In this document: piece after piece, positions 37,001 through 48,309 of the stretch
Position numbering within the stretch: position 1 is the first letter of the stretch
How the letters are laid out: each line of letters begins with the position of its first letter
Program-made: the position numbers and the translations under genes
The notes under the pieces: generated by a model
The model's database searches: none
Told to the model about the DNA's origin: nothing
Seen by the model: only the letters and a program-made list of their open reading frames with translations
From: Brachionus manjavacas
Taxonomy: Eukaryota > Rotifera > Eurotatoria > Ploima > Brachionidae
Assembly: GCA_019054805.1 (NCBI GenBank)
Contig: JAHQIY010000013.1
Coordinates: 1,240,001-1,304,000 of the forward strand
Direction of reading: 5' to 3'
DNA length: 64,000 nt

Positions 37001-40000
37001 CTAAGCCACAAAAATCACTTCCGATACAATCAAATTCAAAATAGAATTTTTAAATCACTAAAAAGAAGCTAGTCAATGACTCTATTTATAAAATTAAGAT
37101 TCATTTGGTTTAATTTTTTGTGTTTGAATTACAAAATGCATCCAATGCTGAAAAAACATTGAAAAAGTGCCATGCTCAAAATAAATTTTTTCAGTTTCAA
37201 ATAAAAAAATTATTTTTAAGCTCACGAAATTCAAAACTTTAGTACTGAATTCCACATTTTTGACTCAAAATTCGTAATCTACGCCCTCGAAAACCCCATT
37301 AAAAAATTTTTTTTGAGGGAGGCTAAAAAAAAATTTTTTCACACCCAGGGTTCCAAAAATAGCAAACCCTTTAAAAAACTGTTGTTCTTTAAGACTCAAA
37401 ATCTCAAAGATAAAACTTAAATATATTAAAAAAGTATATATATTCAGAAAGAGAATAAAATTTTCTACATGTAATTTAGCAAAAAGGGTGTGGCGGTTTA
37501 GTTGGCTAAAAAAAAAATTAACAAAGGGTTTGCTATTTTTGGAACCCTGGGTGTGAAAAAATTTTTTTTTAGCCTCCCTCAAAAAAATTTTTTTAATGGG
37601 GTTTTCGAGGGCGTAGATTCCGAATTTTGAGTCAGAAATGTGGAATTCAGATAGCACTAAAGTTTTGAGTTTCGTGAACTTTAAGACCAGTATTCAAATC
37701 TTTTTTTTATGTTAACATAAATTTAATTTTTTTTATAGTGATGTTATTTCAAGCAAGAGATTGAAAGGAAGGACTAAGATCCATTACAAACAGCCTGAGG
37801 TTCCACATAAAATTATATTTAAAAAAAAATAATAAAATGTTTTGATTGAGTTTTCCTGATGTTGTTAGGCTTGAAAGACGAAAAAATTGTAAAAATTTTT
37901 TTCTAAAACCTAAATTTAAGTATAAAAAAGTATGTAATTTTGAAAGTTCACTTTTTAATCTCTCAAAAAAATTCAAATTAAAGTCAATTAATTTTTTCAA
38001 GTTTCTTAGAAGCTGAATTAGAAAAAAAGCATTGTTTGTTGATCTTAAACCTACGAATTCTCAAAAACTGAAAAAAAAAATTTCTAACTCGTAATCCAGA
38101 CACAAAAAAACATAGGAATACCGTTTTTAAAATAAAATGTTTAAAAACAAAATGTCCAACTACGGAAAGTTATTTTTTATCTATAAATTGAATTTTTTTT
38201 AAATTATTTATTTTTTTACAGTCAAAACAAAATAGTTTGGAAGATATTTCATTCTGCAAGAATATAAATGGTAAAAGTTCAAATCAAAAAATACATGAAT
38301 TTTCTATGAGAAATACAGAACACTAAAGGTTCGTCCCCTTTCGTTTATTTTCTATACCTTTTAAAAAAATACATATTTTGTTAACAAGTATTCTTTTGTG
38401 TTAAATTGTGCATTTGGCTATACAAGAGTCCGATGCAAGGCTTTGATTTAGGGTATGGGGTTTTTTTTAATAGTGGAGAATTTAATGAAATAAAATGTAA
38501 AAAGGAAAAAATGCTTTTCCAAAGATAAACAAAAATTAAAATATTATTCTTTAACAAAAAAAAGTGTTTACAGAATTTTGTGCCGCAATTATCTAGATGA
38601 TTTTTTTTAATTATAGTTAATTTTATTTTTAATTTCAAAATGAATTGCTTGTCAATCTTTAACAAGCGACAATTTGAATAGTTTTTATTTTTTTCTTAAA
38701 TTTTATGGATAAAAGGATAAAACTTATTGATCTTAAATTATTTATTTGTAATATTATTAATTAAATTTCCCAGTATTCAGAAGTTGCTGAAGTACAACGA
38801 CCAAAAAAAAAGACCAATTTAAGATCAAAACCAGAATCATCTCTATCAATTCATAAACAAGTTGATTTGAACCCTAAAACGCCAGAGCCAGATCAAATTG
38901 AAACTGGTTCAGCCGATTATGTGAATGGACTTTCGAGCGCCCTGAATAGCTATTCAGGAGGTCTGCAGTACTTTCAAATACCATGCTACATTTCGACCGT
39001 AAAAGAGCATCAAGATTCTGAAATAAAGCCATCTTATAGTATTCACAACACAATTTATCTTGATGTTGTTTGTCCATCAGTAAAACCTGAAATGATTGTG
39101 GTTTCAAGTGAAATAAATAAAACAATCGATTTTGGAAAAGTTACAATCGGCCAAAGATGTATTCGTAAGATTGCGATTAAAAATATTTCCAAGTCAACAA
39201 TCGAAGTAATCTAGAAGCTGCAAATTTTTTATTTTCAAGAGCTTAAAATTTAATTTAGCCCAGGAGCAGTCTTGTTGATACCGGAGGTCCATTTTTGCTC
39301 TTAAATTCACTTAGACCTATAGAACCCGGCTCAATACTAAACATAATAGTCGGGTTTATTCCTAACAAAAGCAGCGTTGTAAGAAAACTCACAAACAAAA
39401 ATTAAAATAGAATTTTTTTTTATTTTTTTGTTTAAGTTTCATGAAAATTTTGAAATTAAAACATCTAAGTCGAATTTGAGCTTTGTTTTCAATGCTATTG
39501 GTGTTGAACCATCATTTAGTCTTTCTTTTGATGGAAACTCATTAGATTTCGGCTATTGTTTGGCTAACGAAAAAATCGAAAAAACAATAGAGGTAATTAT
39601 ATTTTTTAATACAGTGGTATTTTGACAGGATGAGTTTACCAAATTTCACGATGATTCACGTAAATCTTATAAGTAAAAAATCAAGAAAATTTTTGTTAAG
39701 AAATGGTAAAAATTTTTAATCTTTTTTTTTCTAATTGTGCTGAAATTTCATAAATTTATGGATATTAAATTAATTTTTCAAAAGCAAAAATAGCTGCAAA
39801 TTTCACCTTAAAATTTTTTTAGAAATTTGGCGATTTTTTTCTTCCAAAATTAACCAAAAATACATAAAATTACATTTATTTAAAAAAATTTTTATTCTAT
39901 TTTACTTATAGTAAAATTTGGTTTAATTCTCCTGTCATTTCATCAATGTTTATTTAATATATAATATCTGAGCAATATTTGAATAGATGAAAAATAACTC

Positions 40001-41020
40001 AAATGTTCCGATCGAATATCGGGCCTATTTAGAAAGCAAAAGCGAATCTTCAAAAAGAGAATCTGAATTTAAACGGTTCCAAAACTTAAATAATCCAAAT
40101 TACAAATCTGTCATTGGTAAAATTTTAATTTGGAAATTTTTTATAATCTAAGTATATTCTATAAGGTCCTAATAATCAGCTTGGTCTAAGCTGTTTTGAT
40201 GTTTTTCCAGTTCAAGGTTCCATTAGTGGTGGAAGTAAAATGGATCTTAAAATTTCATTTTCTCCTGATCATACGTCAGACTTGTATGCTGACACGCTGA
40301 GGATTTCATTGATTGCTAATGAGAAAAATTCGCGTTCTATTCAGCTTTTTGGAAAGTCCCGAAAAAAAAACATGTACATTCGGGGGGTGGAATATCTAGC
40401 AGCTAACTCCAATACAGAATCAATGATTTTAGCTGATCTGGAATCTGATGATCACATAGAAGAGGCTAAAGATGAAAAACAGAACAAAAACGACAAGAAT
40501 GCTCCCAAGGCTGTAGAAGAACTTGCCATTCCTACATCGGTACTTTTGACTTTATATTCAATTTCCTCGAGTAAAACAGTTGGGGAGTATTCTATAGCTG
40601 AAAAAGTTATACATATTGGCTGCTTGAAATCCAATGCTCCAACTGATAAAAAAGATGGAAAAAAAGTAAATTTTTAATTCGAAATCTAATCAATTTAAAA
40701 ACGAGAAATTTTACTAGAGTGGTGATTTTACTTTTGATAACATAAAAGAAATAAATGCCAAGGGTTTTAACATTGATTTGACAAAAAGTGCAGTAGAAGC
40801 TGGAGGAGAAAGACAAGTAAAAGTAACTTGGAAACCACCTCAGGGAATTGATGTAAATTTAAGATTTAGATATTTTAATAAGATTTTTATAAAACATTTA
40901 TTAAAGCCTAAACAAATAGTTCAGGCTAAGATAATGCTCACGACCCGCGCAAACTCAACTGAAACATGGAATATTATACTGGAAGGGAAAATTGTTTCAG
41001 AATCATTTAATTCTAATTGA
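31084..41020 (+). CDS. CFAP74: CFAP74, cilia- and flagella-associated protein (axonemal central apparatus)
   Basis: CFAP74 is a subunit of the C1d projection of the axonemal central pair. Exons: 31084-31349, 31408-31557, 31614-31712, 31775-31879, 31931-32104, 32161-32271, 32320-32580, 32632-32767, 32825-32893, 32951-33080, 33136-33389, 34090-34208, 34265-34331, 34422-34511, 34564-34773, 34827-34949, 35005-35343, 35398-35571, 35619-36176, 38774-39205, 39259-39378, 39437-39592, 39987-40116, 40166-40665, 40718-40852, 40925-41020. Phases close to about 1,667 aa. The order is an acidic N-terminus, a charged coiled coil (about residues 100-430), then several Ig-like ASH/MSP-type domains. Fingerprints shared with animal CFAP74 are DVDLKICMYDRLYQD-like (VDLKICMYDRLYQD near 35063), IVTTSDLEFDVKEIDFGYCT and VNVQPNDGFGTLLP. 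Introns are mostly 47-62 nt; three long ones (33390-34089, 36177-38773, 39593-39986) hold repeats. Poly(A) signal at 41137. Exon 25 has a decayed duplicate near 44951. Confidence 0.92.
36177..38773. other. Largest CFAP74 intron, containing foldback repeats
   Basis: This 2.6-kb intron (GTAAGT to TTTCCCAG) interrupts a gene whose other introns are mostly near 50 nt. It contains an inverted repeat at about 36759-36905 (GCATTCAAAGTTGCATCAAT mirrored by TTGATGCAACTTTGAATG), the palindrome at 37214-37685 and a dispersed repeat at 37738-37830 related to one at 56636. No coding sequence seen. Confidence 0.65.
37214..37685. repeat. Palindromic foldback element in CFAP74 intron
   Basis: The left arm runs from TCACGAAATTCAAAACTTTA through GGGTTCCAAAAATAGCAAAC. 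The right arm is its near-exact reverse complement, GTTTGCTATTTTTGGAACCC to TAAAGTTTTGAGTTTCGTGA. Arms are about 165 bp around a loop of about 130 bp. It is non-coding and of unknown superfamily; close arm identity suggests a fairly recent insertion. Confidence 0.7.
39612..39947. repeat. Degenerate Tc1-type inverted-repeat element in CFAP74 intron
   Basis: CAGTGGTATTTTGACAGGAT at the left edge, next to TA, resembles the ends of the palindromic elements at 18221 and 30419. AATTTGGTTTAATTCTCCTG, then TCATTTCAT, near 39915-39945 is an eroded reverse complement. Arms contain TTTACC/ACGTAAA words. It is much more decayed than its relatives and explains why this intron is 394 nt. Confidence 0.45.
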
Positions 41021-41394
41021 GATTATTTGAAATTATATTTATGATTACTGTTTTAAATTAAATTTATTTAAGTAAAAATTTTTGATAAAAATTCTTTTAT
41101 TTTTTTTCATTGTTAATCTATCCGTATAAAACCTTGAATAAATTAAAAATTAAAAATGAATTCACCAATTTTTCGAGACCAAATTTTATATCTTTGATGA
41201 TTTGCACAGGTTTTTGACGGCTACTTAAAGCAATCATTTACATTGTGGACAAAAACTGACTGTGCTTAAAAGTAATATTTTTCTATCTCTTATTTTACTA
41301 AATACCCTTAACTTATATTTATTAAACTGTCTCCTAAATTAAATAAAACAATGAAGTAAAATCAATAAATCAATCTTCATTTAAGAACAGGTAA
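41021..41394. other. CFAP74 3' UTR and spacer
   Basis: AATAAA at 41137-41142 is the likely cleavage signal of CFAP74. The rest is AT-rich and nothing else is recognised. Confidence 0.5.
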
Positions 41395-42940
41395 GTAATT
41401 TCATATTGGGATTACCTTCATTCATGCAGAAGGTAATCCTAATGGAAAATCTCTTAGGCAATTTTTTAGCTCAAAATTGTCCCGACATTGTTTTTCCCAG
41501 TGAATTAAAAATAGATTTGAGTCAGGCAAATAATTACCATGATTTTCAAAATTATCAATTCGTAACAAAACCTCACAACAAGTATGGAGGAGAAGTAGCT
41601 ATTCTAATTAAAGAAGGAATTGAATTTATACAAGATTTTTAATGAGGAATTCAATTCTCAACTCCTTAGTATAAAACTGAATTTAGGAAAGTATAATGAA
41701 TTATTTGTGTTAAGTCTTTTTAATCCACCCAATATATCTCTTTACTTTGAGCTTTTCAAACAATTTCCCAATCGAAGCATCTATTTCTATGGGCTATCAA
41801 TTAGAAAATAAATCAACAACTTAAAAGTTTTACTATAAGAAAGCAAACTGGCAATTATTCAGTAAGATTTTGAATTCTCAAATAGTTAATATGACTAAAA
41901 GTTTACTGACTATAGATCAGCTTAGCGATAAAATTTCAGAAAAAATCATTTCGCCTTCATATTAAAGCATTCCTTACCTTTCTCAGAAAATTTACAAAAG
42001 CAGTCTTCCCCCGAACATTGTTAAATTGATAAAAGAACATAGGAAACTTAAAAGAAACTTCCAGAAAACTCGCTGAAAACAGCTCATGCAAAAATATAAT
42101 CAAATTACATCTGATTTAAAGGCCTCTTTAAAAAAATTCTAGAATCAAAATTGGTTTAATTTTATTGAGAAGATGGTAAAAAACCCACTAACAAGAAGAC
42201 CTTTTCAAAAAAAAAAAAAAAATTTAGAACAATAAAAGGATCAAATTTATTTCCAAATATGATATTAAATGATAACTTTTTAACTTTATATACAACTTTT
42301 TAATTTATCTCTTCGAGATAAAGTCCCGAAAGCGTGGATAACTTCGAAAATTACTATGATTAAAAAAAAAGCCTCTTCTTTACAAGATCCTTTAAATTAT
42401 AGACCAATAAGTATAACGAGTTGTTTATGACGTTACTGGAACGAACAGTTTATTCAATATTATACAATTTTTTGGAATAAAATTCACTTTTTATCCAGGA
42501 CCAATCTGGATTTTAAAAAAACACCGGCGAACATCAGATAATCTTTTCTTTTTAATTCAAAAAATTGCGGAATCATTTAATAGAAAAAAAAGATTTTGCT
42601 GCCCGTTTTTTGATATTTCGAGAGCCTTTGATAGGGTTTGGCATGAAGGTTTACTTTTTAAATTGATTAAAATGAATCTTACTCAATACTTGAATAACTG
42701 GATTAGATCCTCTTTAGACACTAGGACATTTAAGATAAATGGGAATGAAAACCTGAGCGAAGAATACATACTTCAATATTTGTCTTTTAAACTTACTTTT
42801 CATTTTTTTCAACTTATTTATTATATTTTGATTTTTTTTGATATTTTTTTATTAACTCTATTCTTATTTTAGTTTTTTTTTTAAAATTTATTCTGAAAGA
42901 GTTCTAGCTCGGTACAGAAAACAAAAAATAAATAAAATAA
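41395..42940 (+). mobile_element. Degraded LINE, Jockey/CR1-like
   Basis: The first part is an endonuclease-like remnant (QNCPDIVFPSELKIDLSQAN, NKYGGEVAILIKEGIEF, then ELFVLSLFNPPNISLYFELF). The second is a reverse transcriptase remnant: PLNYRPISITSCL near 42395, FLIQKIAESFNRKKRF-like near 42545, FDISRAFDRVWHEGLLFKLI near 42610-42665. Numerous stops and frame changes interrupt both. The RT is lost after the WIRSSLDTRTFKI region and the copy passes into a tail with TCTGAAAGAGTTCTAGCTCG and AATAAATAAAATAA. It is related to the scrap at 640-1015. Confidence 0.7.
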
Positions 42941-44690
42941 TAATGTCGTGAGACAGTATTACAAAAATCTTGCTAACGGATTTCGTTCAAGCCACGATTA
43001 AGGTAATCAATGACAAAGTGATTAAAGTGAAAACAATGTCTCTTGCTAAACCACTTCTTGTTAAGCTAATCTCATGTTTCTCATATAAACATGAGCTCGG
43101 CAATTGAAGAGTACCCAGATTATCCATTATTACATTATTGAATTCTTCGCTAGCTAGATAAAGATGTTTTGCAACAATGTGAGACATATTGGTCCAGCAG
43201 ATGTTTTCACCAAGTAATTATGCATTTCGAATTGCATCGGATACCATTGTTTGAACTTGCATTGTTTCCTGAAGTTCCTAAATTCTCATCGTTAACAATT
43301 TGAAAATTGATTTGAAGTTTGTGATTGTTTAGCTTCGGCAGACACTGATTTCAAAAGGGTGAAAATTTTGGTCTATATCAGTAATGCCACTTTTCAAAAT
43401 TGAATGTCTTCCCAAATTAATTTGATAGTTGTATCGGAATGAATTTCGCTTGCTTTTGTAGATTTTCGCAATTTTTTTTTTTGAAAAAAAACTTTAAGGT
43501 CCTTTATCGTCTTCTTCTAAAATTTAAAGCATTTGTTTTACGAAAATTTTTTTATGATAAAATTAATTTAGTGCCATTTTTTATTCTACACCCGTTAAAG
43601 GCTCGACCCTTATTATTGATAACTGTGAAGTATAGCTCGTTAATTATACTTTCTAAAATATTTCACTTTTTAAGACATGTCTATAAAAAAATTAATAAAT
43701 CTGTTATTTTTTTAAACACTAGAAGCACCAAAATTTTAAACTACTAGAAGCAGCAAAACGAGTCAAAATGACTTGTTTTAATAGAATCAAATGGATAAAA
43801 ATGGATAAAAATGGATAATAATTTATTATTTGGATAAATATATTCAAAACTTAATTTTAATTGAGTAAAAATAAAAATTTGGCTAAAAAAAAGTATCTTG
43901 CAAAAATTTTATCTTCTACTGAATTCATTCCTTTTTGAACCAATTTTTCGTTTCATGTAAAATAGGCAAACTTTAATTTTTGTATTTTTTAATTCGTTCA
44001 AGTATTAGGATTTGAGTCATTTTTTAAAGATTTGTATACTTTTTATAAATATTTTATGACTCATCCATTGATTTTGTAGATAAATTCAAAATTTTAATTA
44101 AAAAACGAGTCAAAATGACTCTTTTTGGTGCTTCTAGTAGTATATACTTGATTTTGTACAAAGGAAATATTTTTTTTATTTGAATTTAGTTAATTTAGAA
44201 AGTTATTCTTATTTTTATGCTGGAAAAAAAAATTGTGCTCAAATAGCAAAAATTTACTTAGATTTTAGCGGCGGAAAATCGAAAAAGAGTCATTTTGACT
44301 CGTTGGTGCTTCTAGAGTTAATGAAATCTCAAATTTTTTCTTTCCTGTCAATCAAAAATTCATTTGATCGCCATAATATCTACTTGGAACGGTTAAACTT
44401 CAATTTAATGTGAACGGCGCAGCCGAGATCAGAAAAAATAATTTTGACTTAATATATTCGTATCTTTGCTACATAAACTTTTTTGAAGGTTTTAATCAAG
44501 CAAAAAAGGAAAAAATATTCAACAAAAAAATTACACAAAAATGCATAATTTTGATTAAAAATTATTCTTTTATAATTTAGAACAAAAAAAGAATAAATAT
44601 TTATATTTTTGATTAAATTTTTTTTAAAAAAATTAATACTTTAATTTTTTAAAATTTTAAATATTATAAATTTTTTGTAATGAATTTAAA
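42941..44690. other. Spacer with TTAA-associated foldback elements
   Basis: No host gene seen. A minus-strand open stretch at 42987-43187 with a hydrophobic C-terminus was not identified. Foldback repeats with CTAGAAGCACC ends occupy about 43715-44325. Confidence 0.45.
43715..44325. repeat. Nested CTAGAAGCACC foldback elements, possibly piggyBac-type
   Basis: CACTAGAAGCACCAAAATTT (about 43722) and a second CTAGAAGCAGCAAAACGAGT followed by CAAAATGACT (43744) face two reverse-complement ends: GAGTCAAAATGACTCTTTTT with GGTGCTTCTAG (44104-44141) and GAGTCATTTTGACTCGTTGG with TGCTTCTAGAG (44286-44316). The right outer end is followed by TTAA and the left outer end is preceded by TTTAAA, which contains TTAA. 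A TTAA target would suit piggyBac, and a piggyBac transposase scrap lies at 58300. The assignment is inference. Confidence 0.45.
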
Positions 44691-45140
44691 TAAAAAAGTA
44701 AATTTTGAATTCAAAATCTTATCAATTTAAAAGCGGCTCTGCGAAGTTCATTTCAATTCACTCATTCCAATTCATTCGAAATCTAATAACCATATTTTTA
44801 GGTGTAACAAAATTGTTACAATATGTCACACCTAAAACCTTCTGCAGAATAATTTTATCACTTCCCGCTCAAAAGTTATTAGAGTTTGCATGAATTGAAA
44901 TGAGTGGATTGAAATCAACTTCACAAAGCCTTTAAAACCAGGAATTTTATTAGAGTGGCGATTTTATTTTTGATAACAAAAAAGAAATAAATGCCAAGGG
45001 TTTTAACATTGATTTGACAAAAAAGTGTAGTGCAGTAGAAGCTGGAGGACAAGTAAAATTAACTTGGAAACTACCTCAGGTAACTGATGTAAATTTAAGA
45101 TTTAGATTTTTTAATAAGATTTTTATATTTAATTGTTTAA
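44690..45140 (+). pseudogene. Partial duplicate of CFAP74 exon 25 with flanking introns
   Basis: From GTAAATTTTGAATTC (44699) onward the sequence repeats the CFAP74 region 40666-40905: the intron start, the acceptor, the whole exon (ATAAATGCCAAGGGTTTTAA, ATTGATTTGACAAAAA, GTAGAAGCTGGAGGA) and the start of the next intron. The exon copy (about 44951-45085) has small insertions and a deletion relative to the original that disturb the frame, and there is no copy of the final exon. A foldback element at 44733-44929 has since inserted into the copied intron. It is a dead segmental duplicate about 4 kb downstream of the parent. Confidence 0.85.
44733..44929. repeat. Foldback MITE inside the duplicated CFAP74 intron
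   Basis: The left end GGCTCTGCGAAGTTCATTTC, then AATTCACTCATTCC, is mirrored by GAATTGAAATGAGTGGATTG, then AAATCAACTTCACAAAGCC. It is flanked by TTTAAAAGC and TTTAAAACC, consistent with an 8-9 bp target duplication, which would fit the hAT superfamily. The undisturbed parental intron at 40690-40717 lacks the insertion, so the empty site is visible in the same window. Confidence 0.7.
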
Positions 45141-45861
45141 AAAAAAAATAATAATTTAATATTTTACTTTGAATTTAGATAATTGAAATGTAAATCATCT
45201 TTTTAGACATGGGCACTACTAGCATGTTGATTAACATTGAAATAAATTTAAAATCTTTATTTTTTTAAAACTGTTTTTTTAAATCAAAATTTGGATTTCT
45301 TTCTTAAAAGTTAGAAAAAAAATTTCAGGAAATGATGATTTGAAAAAAATAGAAAAAATCATCCTTGAGTCCTAATATTTGATTTAGTTACAGATTACGT
45401 GACTTTTAATGCACTCACTGACTAGCACTGAAGAGTTTTTTTTTGTAATAAAATGTTTTAGAATTTTTGAGATAAATCGTTTTAAATTTTATTAAATTAA
45501 ATTAGATTTTCAAATTTTTCTTTACTTTTTATCAGGTAAAAAAATCGATTTGAATGAATAAAATATTTTAATTTATATTATCTTATGTTTTACTATATAT
45601 AGTGTAGTTGGAAATTTTATTTCAATTTAGTAAAAACCATCATAAATAGATTCACTTTTTTTCATTTTTATAATAATTAAAAATAAATGTTTTGTTGAGC
45701 TTTCATTTTGCAATTAAAACAACCCAACAGAATTAAAGCGGCATTATATCTGCACGCACCGCCATTCACCCAAAGGACATTACACTGCCTTCCAAAGCTA
45801 TTTTTAATGTATTTCCTGCTTTATTCTAGATTCTTTTTGATAAAAATCTATAAAAATTTAG
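45141..45861. other. Spacer upstream of SIRT1
   Basis: AT-rich with a dispersed repeat at about 45190-45245 (ATGGGCACTACTAGCATGTT, GATTAACATTGAAAT) that matches one at 1505-1545. The last few hundred bases upstream of 45862 should contain the SIRT1 promoter and 5' UTR. No clear promoter motif was recognised. Confidence 0.4.
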
Positions 45862-47853
45862 ATGAGTTTAGACAATTGCGCAGTGTCTATTTCATCCGAA
45901 GCTTCCTCGTCGCTACCTGCCAGTGAGCCTGTTTTGGACAATAGTCCGGACACGAGTGTAAGATTTAAAATTTTAAAATCCAAGTCAAGTGACTCGAGCA
46001 GTTTGGGTAATTTTGAGGGCTAGTACACAGTCAAAAAAATTGTCTTTAAAAATTACTTTCAAGATAACAATTGTTCTCCAGCAAAGAAATCTCGATTAGA
46101 CGATGACACAAACCAGGCGACAAGCTCTGGGATCTCTTCGTGCTCACAAGAAAACGAGCCTCCTTGCTCGGCCGAGTCGTCGTCACTCGCCTCCTCATCC
46201 ACTTGTTCCAGCAACATAACCAGCCTGTTTAAAAACGTTCATGCTCAGCACAACAAGCCATTGAAAAACAATGACATCCAAAATCCCAGACAACTGCTGT
46301 GTCACCTGGTTCCTAGTCTAGATGTGTCCAAGATTCCTTCGAATCTGGACGATTTTGACATTTGCCGCTTGGTCTACAAGCTAATGTCTTCTCAGAACAG
46401 CTCGGATTCGAAACAAATCGACCTGGACAATTTGGAACTTCCATCGAGCTCGTTGGCGTTGAATCACGCATCGGCAATTTCGTCTCTTTTTCTGACTCAA
46501 AGGGAAAAATTGCCAAATGTGAACACAATAGAGGATTGTGTTGATTTGATTGCCAAGAGCAAAAAGATTATTGTGCTGACCGGGGCAGGCTGCTCTGTGT
46601 CGTGTGGTATTCCGGACTTTAGAAGCCGAGATGGCATTTATGCTCGCCTAAGAGTCGATTTTCCCGATCTGCCCGATCCACAATCTATGTTCGACATTTT
46701 CTATTTTGAACACGATCCGAGACCTTTTTTTAAATTTGCCAAAGAAATCTACCCCGGACAATTCAGGCCCTCTCTTTCTCACATGTTCATCAAAAATCTG
46801 GAACAAAGTGGCAGATTGCTGCGCAATTACACTCAAAACATTGACACCCTAGAGCTGACGGCAGACATCAAAAACGTGATTCAGTGTCACGGCTCGTTTG
46901 CAACCGCGTCATGCACCCAATGTAAATACAAAGTGAATTCGGATTATATCAAGGAGAAAATATTCAGACAAGAAATACCCTATTGTGACAAGTGCTCTTC
47001 GAGCGGAATACTCAAGCCGGACATTGTGTTCTTTGGCGAAGGACTTCCAGAGGAATATCACAATTCAATCAATGATGACAAGAACCAATGTGATCTATTG
47101 ATCGTGATAGGCTCATCGCTGAAGGTGAAACCAGTGGCCAATATACCACATTTGCTGCCAAAAGAAATACCACAAATACTGATTAATCGAGAGCCTCTAA
47201 AGCACATGAACTTCGATGTGGAGCTGCTCGGCGACTGTGATGTGATCACAAACGAGCTTTTGATGCGGTTGAACCAGAAAATTGGCACCGAGCACGATTG
47301 GTCTGTCGACTGCAAAGAAAAGACCTTCTTGCACAAAATAGAAGACCAAGAGGCAGACAAATTCATTTTTCACACTGTGCACCAGTCGGACACAAGCCTA
47401 AATGACTCGGTAGACTCCAACTACAGCAGCAAAGTGATAAACAAAGACTATTTGAAAGAAAATTCTTTTATATACCTGAAACCAAATGTGTGTGTTTTCC
47501 ACGGCGCTGAAGTGTCACTCAAGTCTATGCGAAAGAAACTCAAAAGACTGAGAAATTTGCTCAATGGGGAGTTTAAAGAGGAGTTGGACGAGGACGATTT
47601 CGACACTGAAGATGAATTTAGCACTGAGGATGAGACGGACACCGACGACAATGACGATGACGATGACGATGATGATGATGATGATGACGAAGAAGAAGAA
47701 GGAGGAGAGAAGGAAGAGCCTGAGACAGAAAGGAATGGTGAGTCGGGCTTGAATGGGGTCATAGATCAGGAAGAATATGACGAGGAAAATGATGAGGATT
47801 TTAGATTAGATGAGAAGGAAGACTTTTTGAAAGAGCAAAATAAATTAAGTTGA
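45862..47853 (+). CDS. SIRT1: SIRT1 NAD-dependent protein deacetylase
   Basis: SIRT1 removes acetyl groups from histones and transcription factors using NAD+, in the nucleus. Two exons, 45862-46006 and 46064-47853, are joined across a 57-nt intron in matching phase, giving about 644 aa. The N-terminus is Ser-rich. A helical segment before the core (PSNLDDFDICRLVYKLMSSQ) corresponds to the activator-binding region. The catalytic core contains the NAD loop GAGCSVSCGIPDFRSRDGIY, TQNIDTLE, the catalytic His in QCHGSFATASC, a zinc site (CTQC...YCDKC), KPDIVFFGEGLP, IVIGSSLKVKPVA and ILINREPL. PNVCVFHGAEV near 47480-47515 matches the C-terminal ESA motif that completes the SIRT1 fold, which separates it from SIRT2-7. 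The C-terminus has a D/E tract near residues 590-625. The start was chosen as the first ATG that splices in phase. Poly(A) signal AATAAA at 47954. Confidence 0.93.
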
Positions 47854-48309
47854 AATGAAGATTGTTTAATTGTTTTCCATATTTTTGTTCAGATGTGTTT
47901 TGAAATTTTGTATCAAGAAAATGATTTGGGAATTAGATGTTTTTTAGCTTGTGAATAAATTGGACAGAGACATGGTTTGAACAAAATGTGACACAAGTCC
48001 TCGATGAAAGCACACTTTTTTCTCAATTTTTCTTCTCCTTCAATCATCAATTGTAAATTTTTTAAACTAATATTTTTAAAAAATAAATAATTCAATAAGA
48101 AAAACTAGTTTGTATCTTTAGATTACTTGAATGCTAGATTTAAAACAATAGCGTCGAATTAAATAATCAATTATTTGTTAGTGATCTAATAGAATTCACT
48201 CTTTGATGATTTTAAAATATTTTTATTCAACGCAATCATTCGAATTGAATGACATCGCTGTAATAAAAAGTGAACACATTTTAAAACTATTTACAATTAT
48301 TAAAGCTTA
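47854..48309. other. SIRT1 3' UTR and spacer
   Basis: Contains AATAAA at 47954-47959 and a second AATAAA near 48080. No gene recognised. Confidence 0.5.

Noticed and set aside
42987-43187. Minus-strand open stretch with a hydrophobic C-terminus
   Set aside because: I could not identify it or find a supporting gene structure; it may be an old mobile-element relic or chance.
47448-47762. Minus-strand serine-rich frame
   Set aside because: It is the complement of the SIRT1 Asp/Glu tract; poly-Ser here is an artefact of GAT/GAC read backwards.
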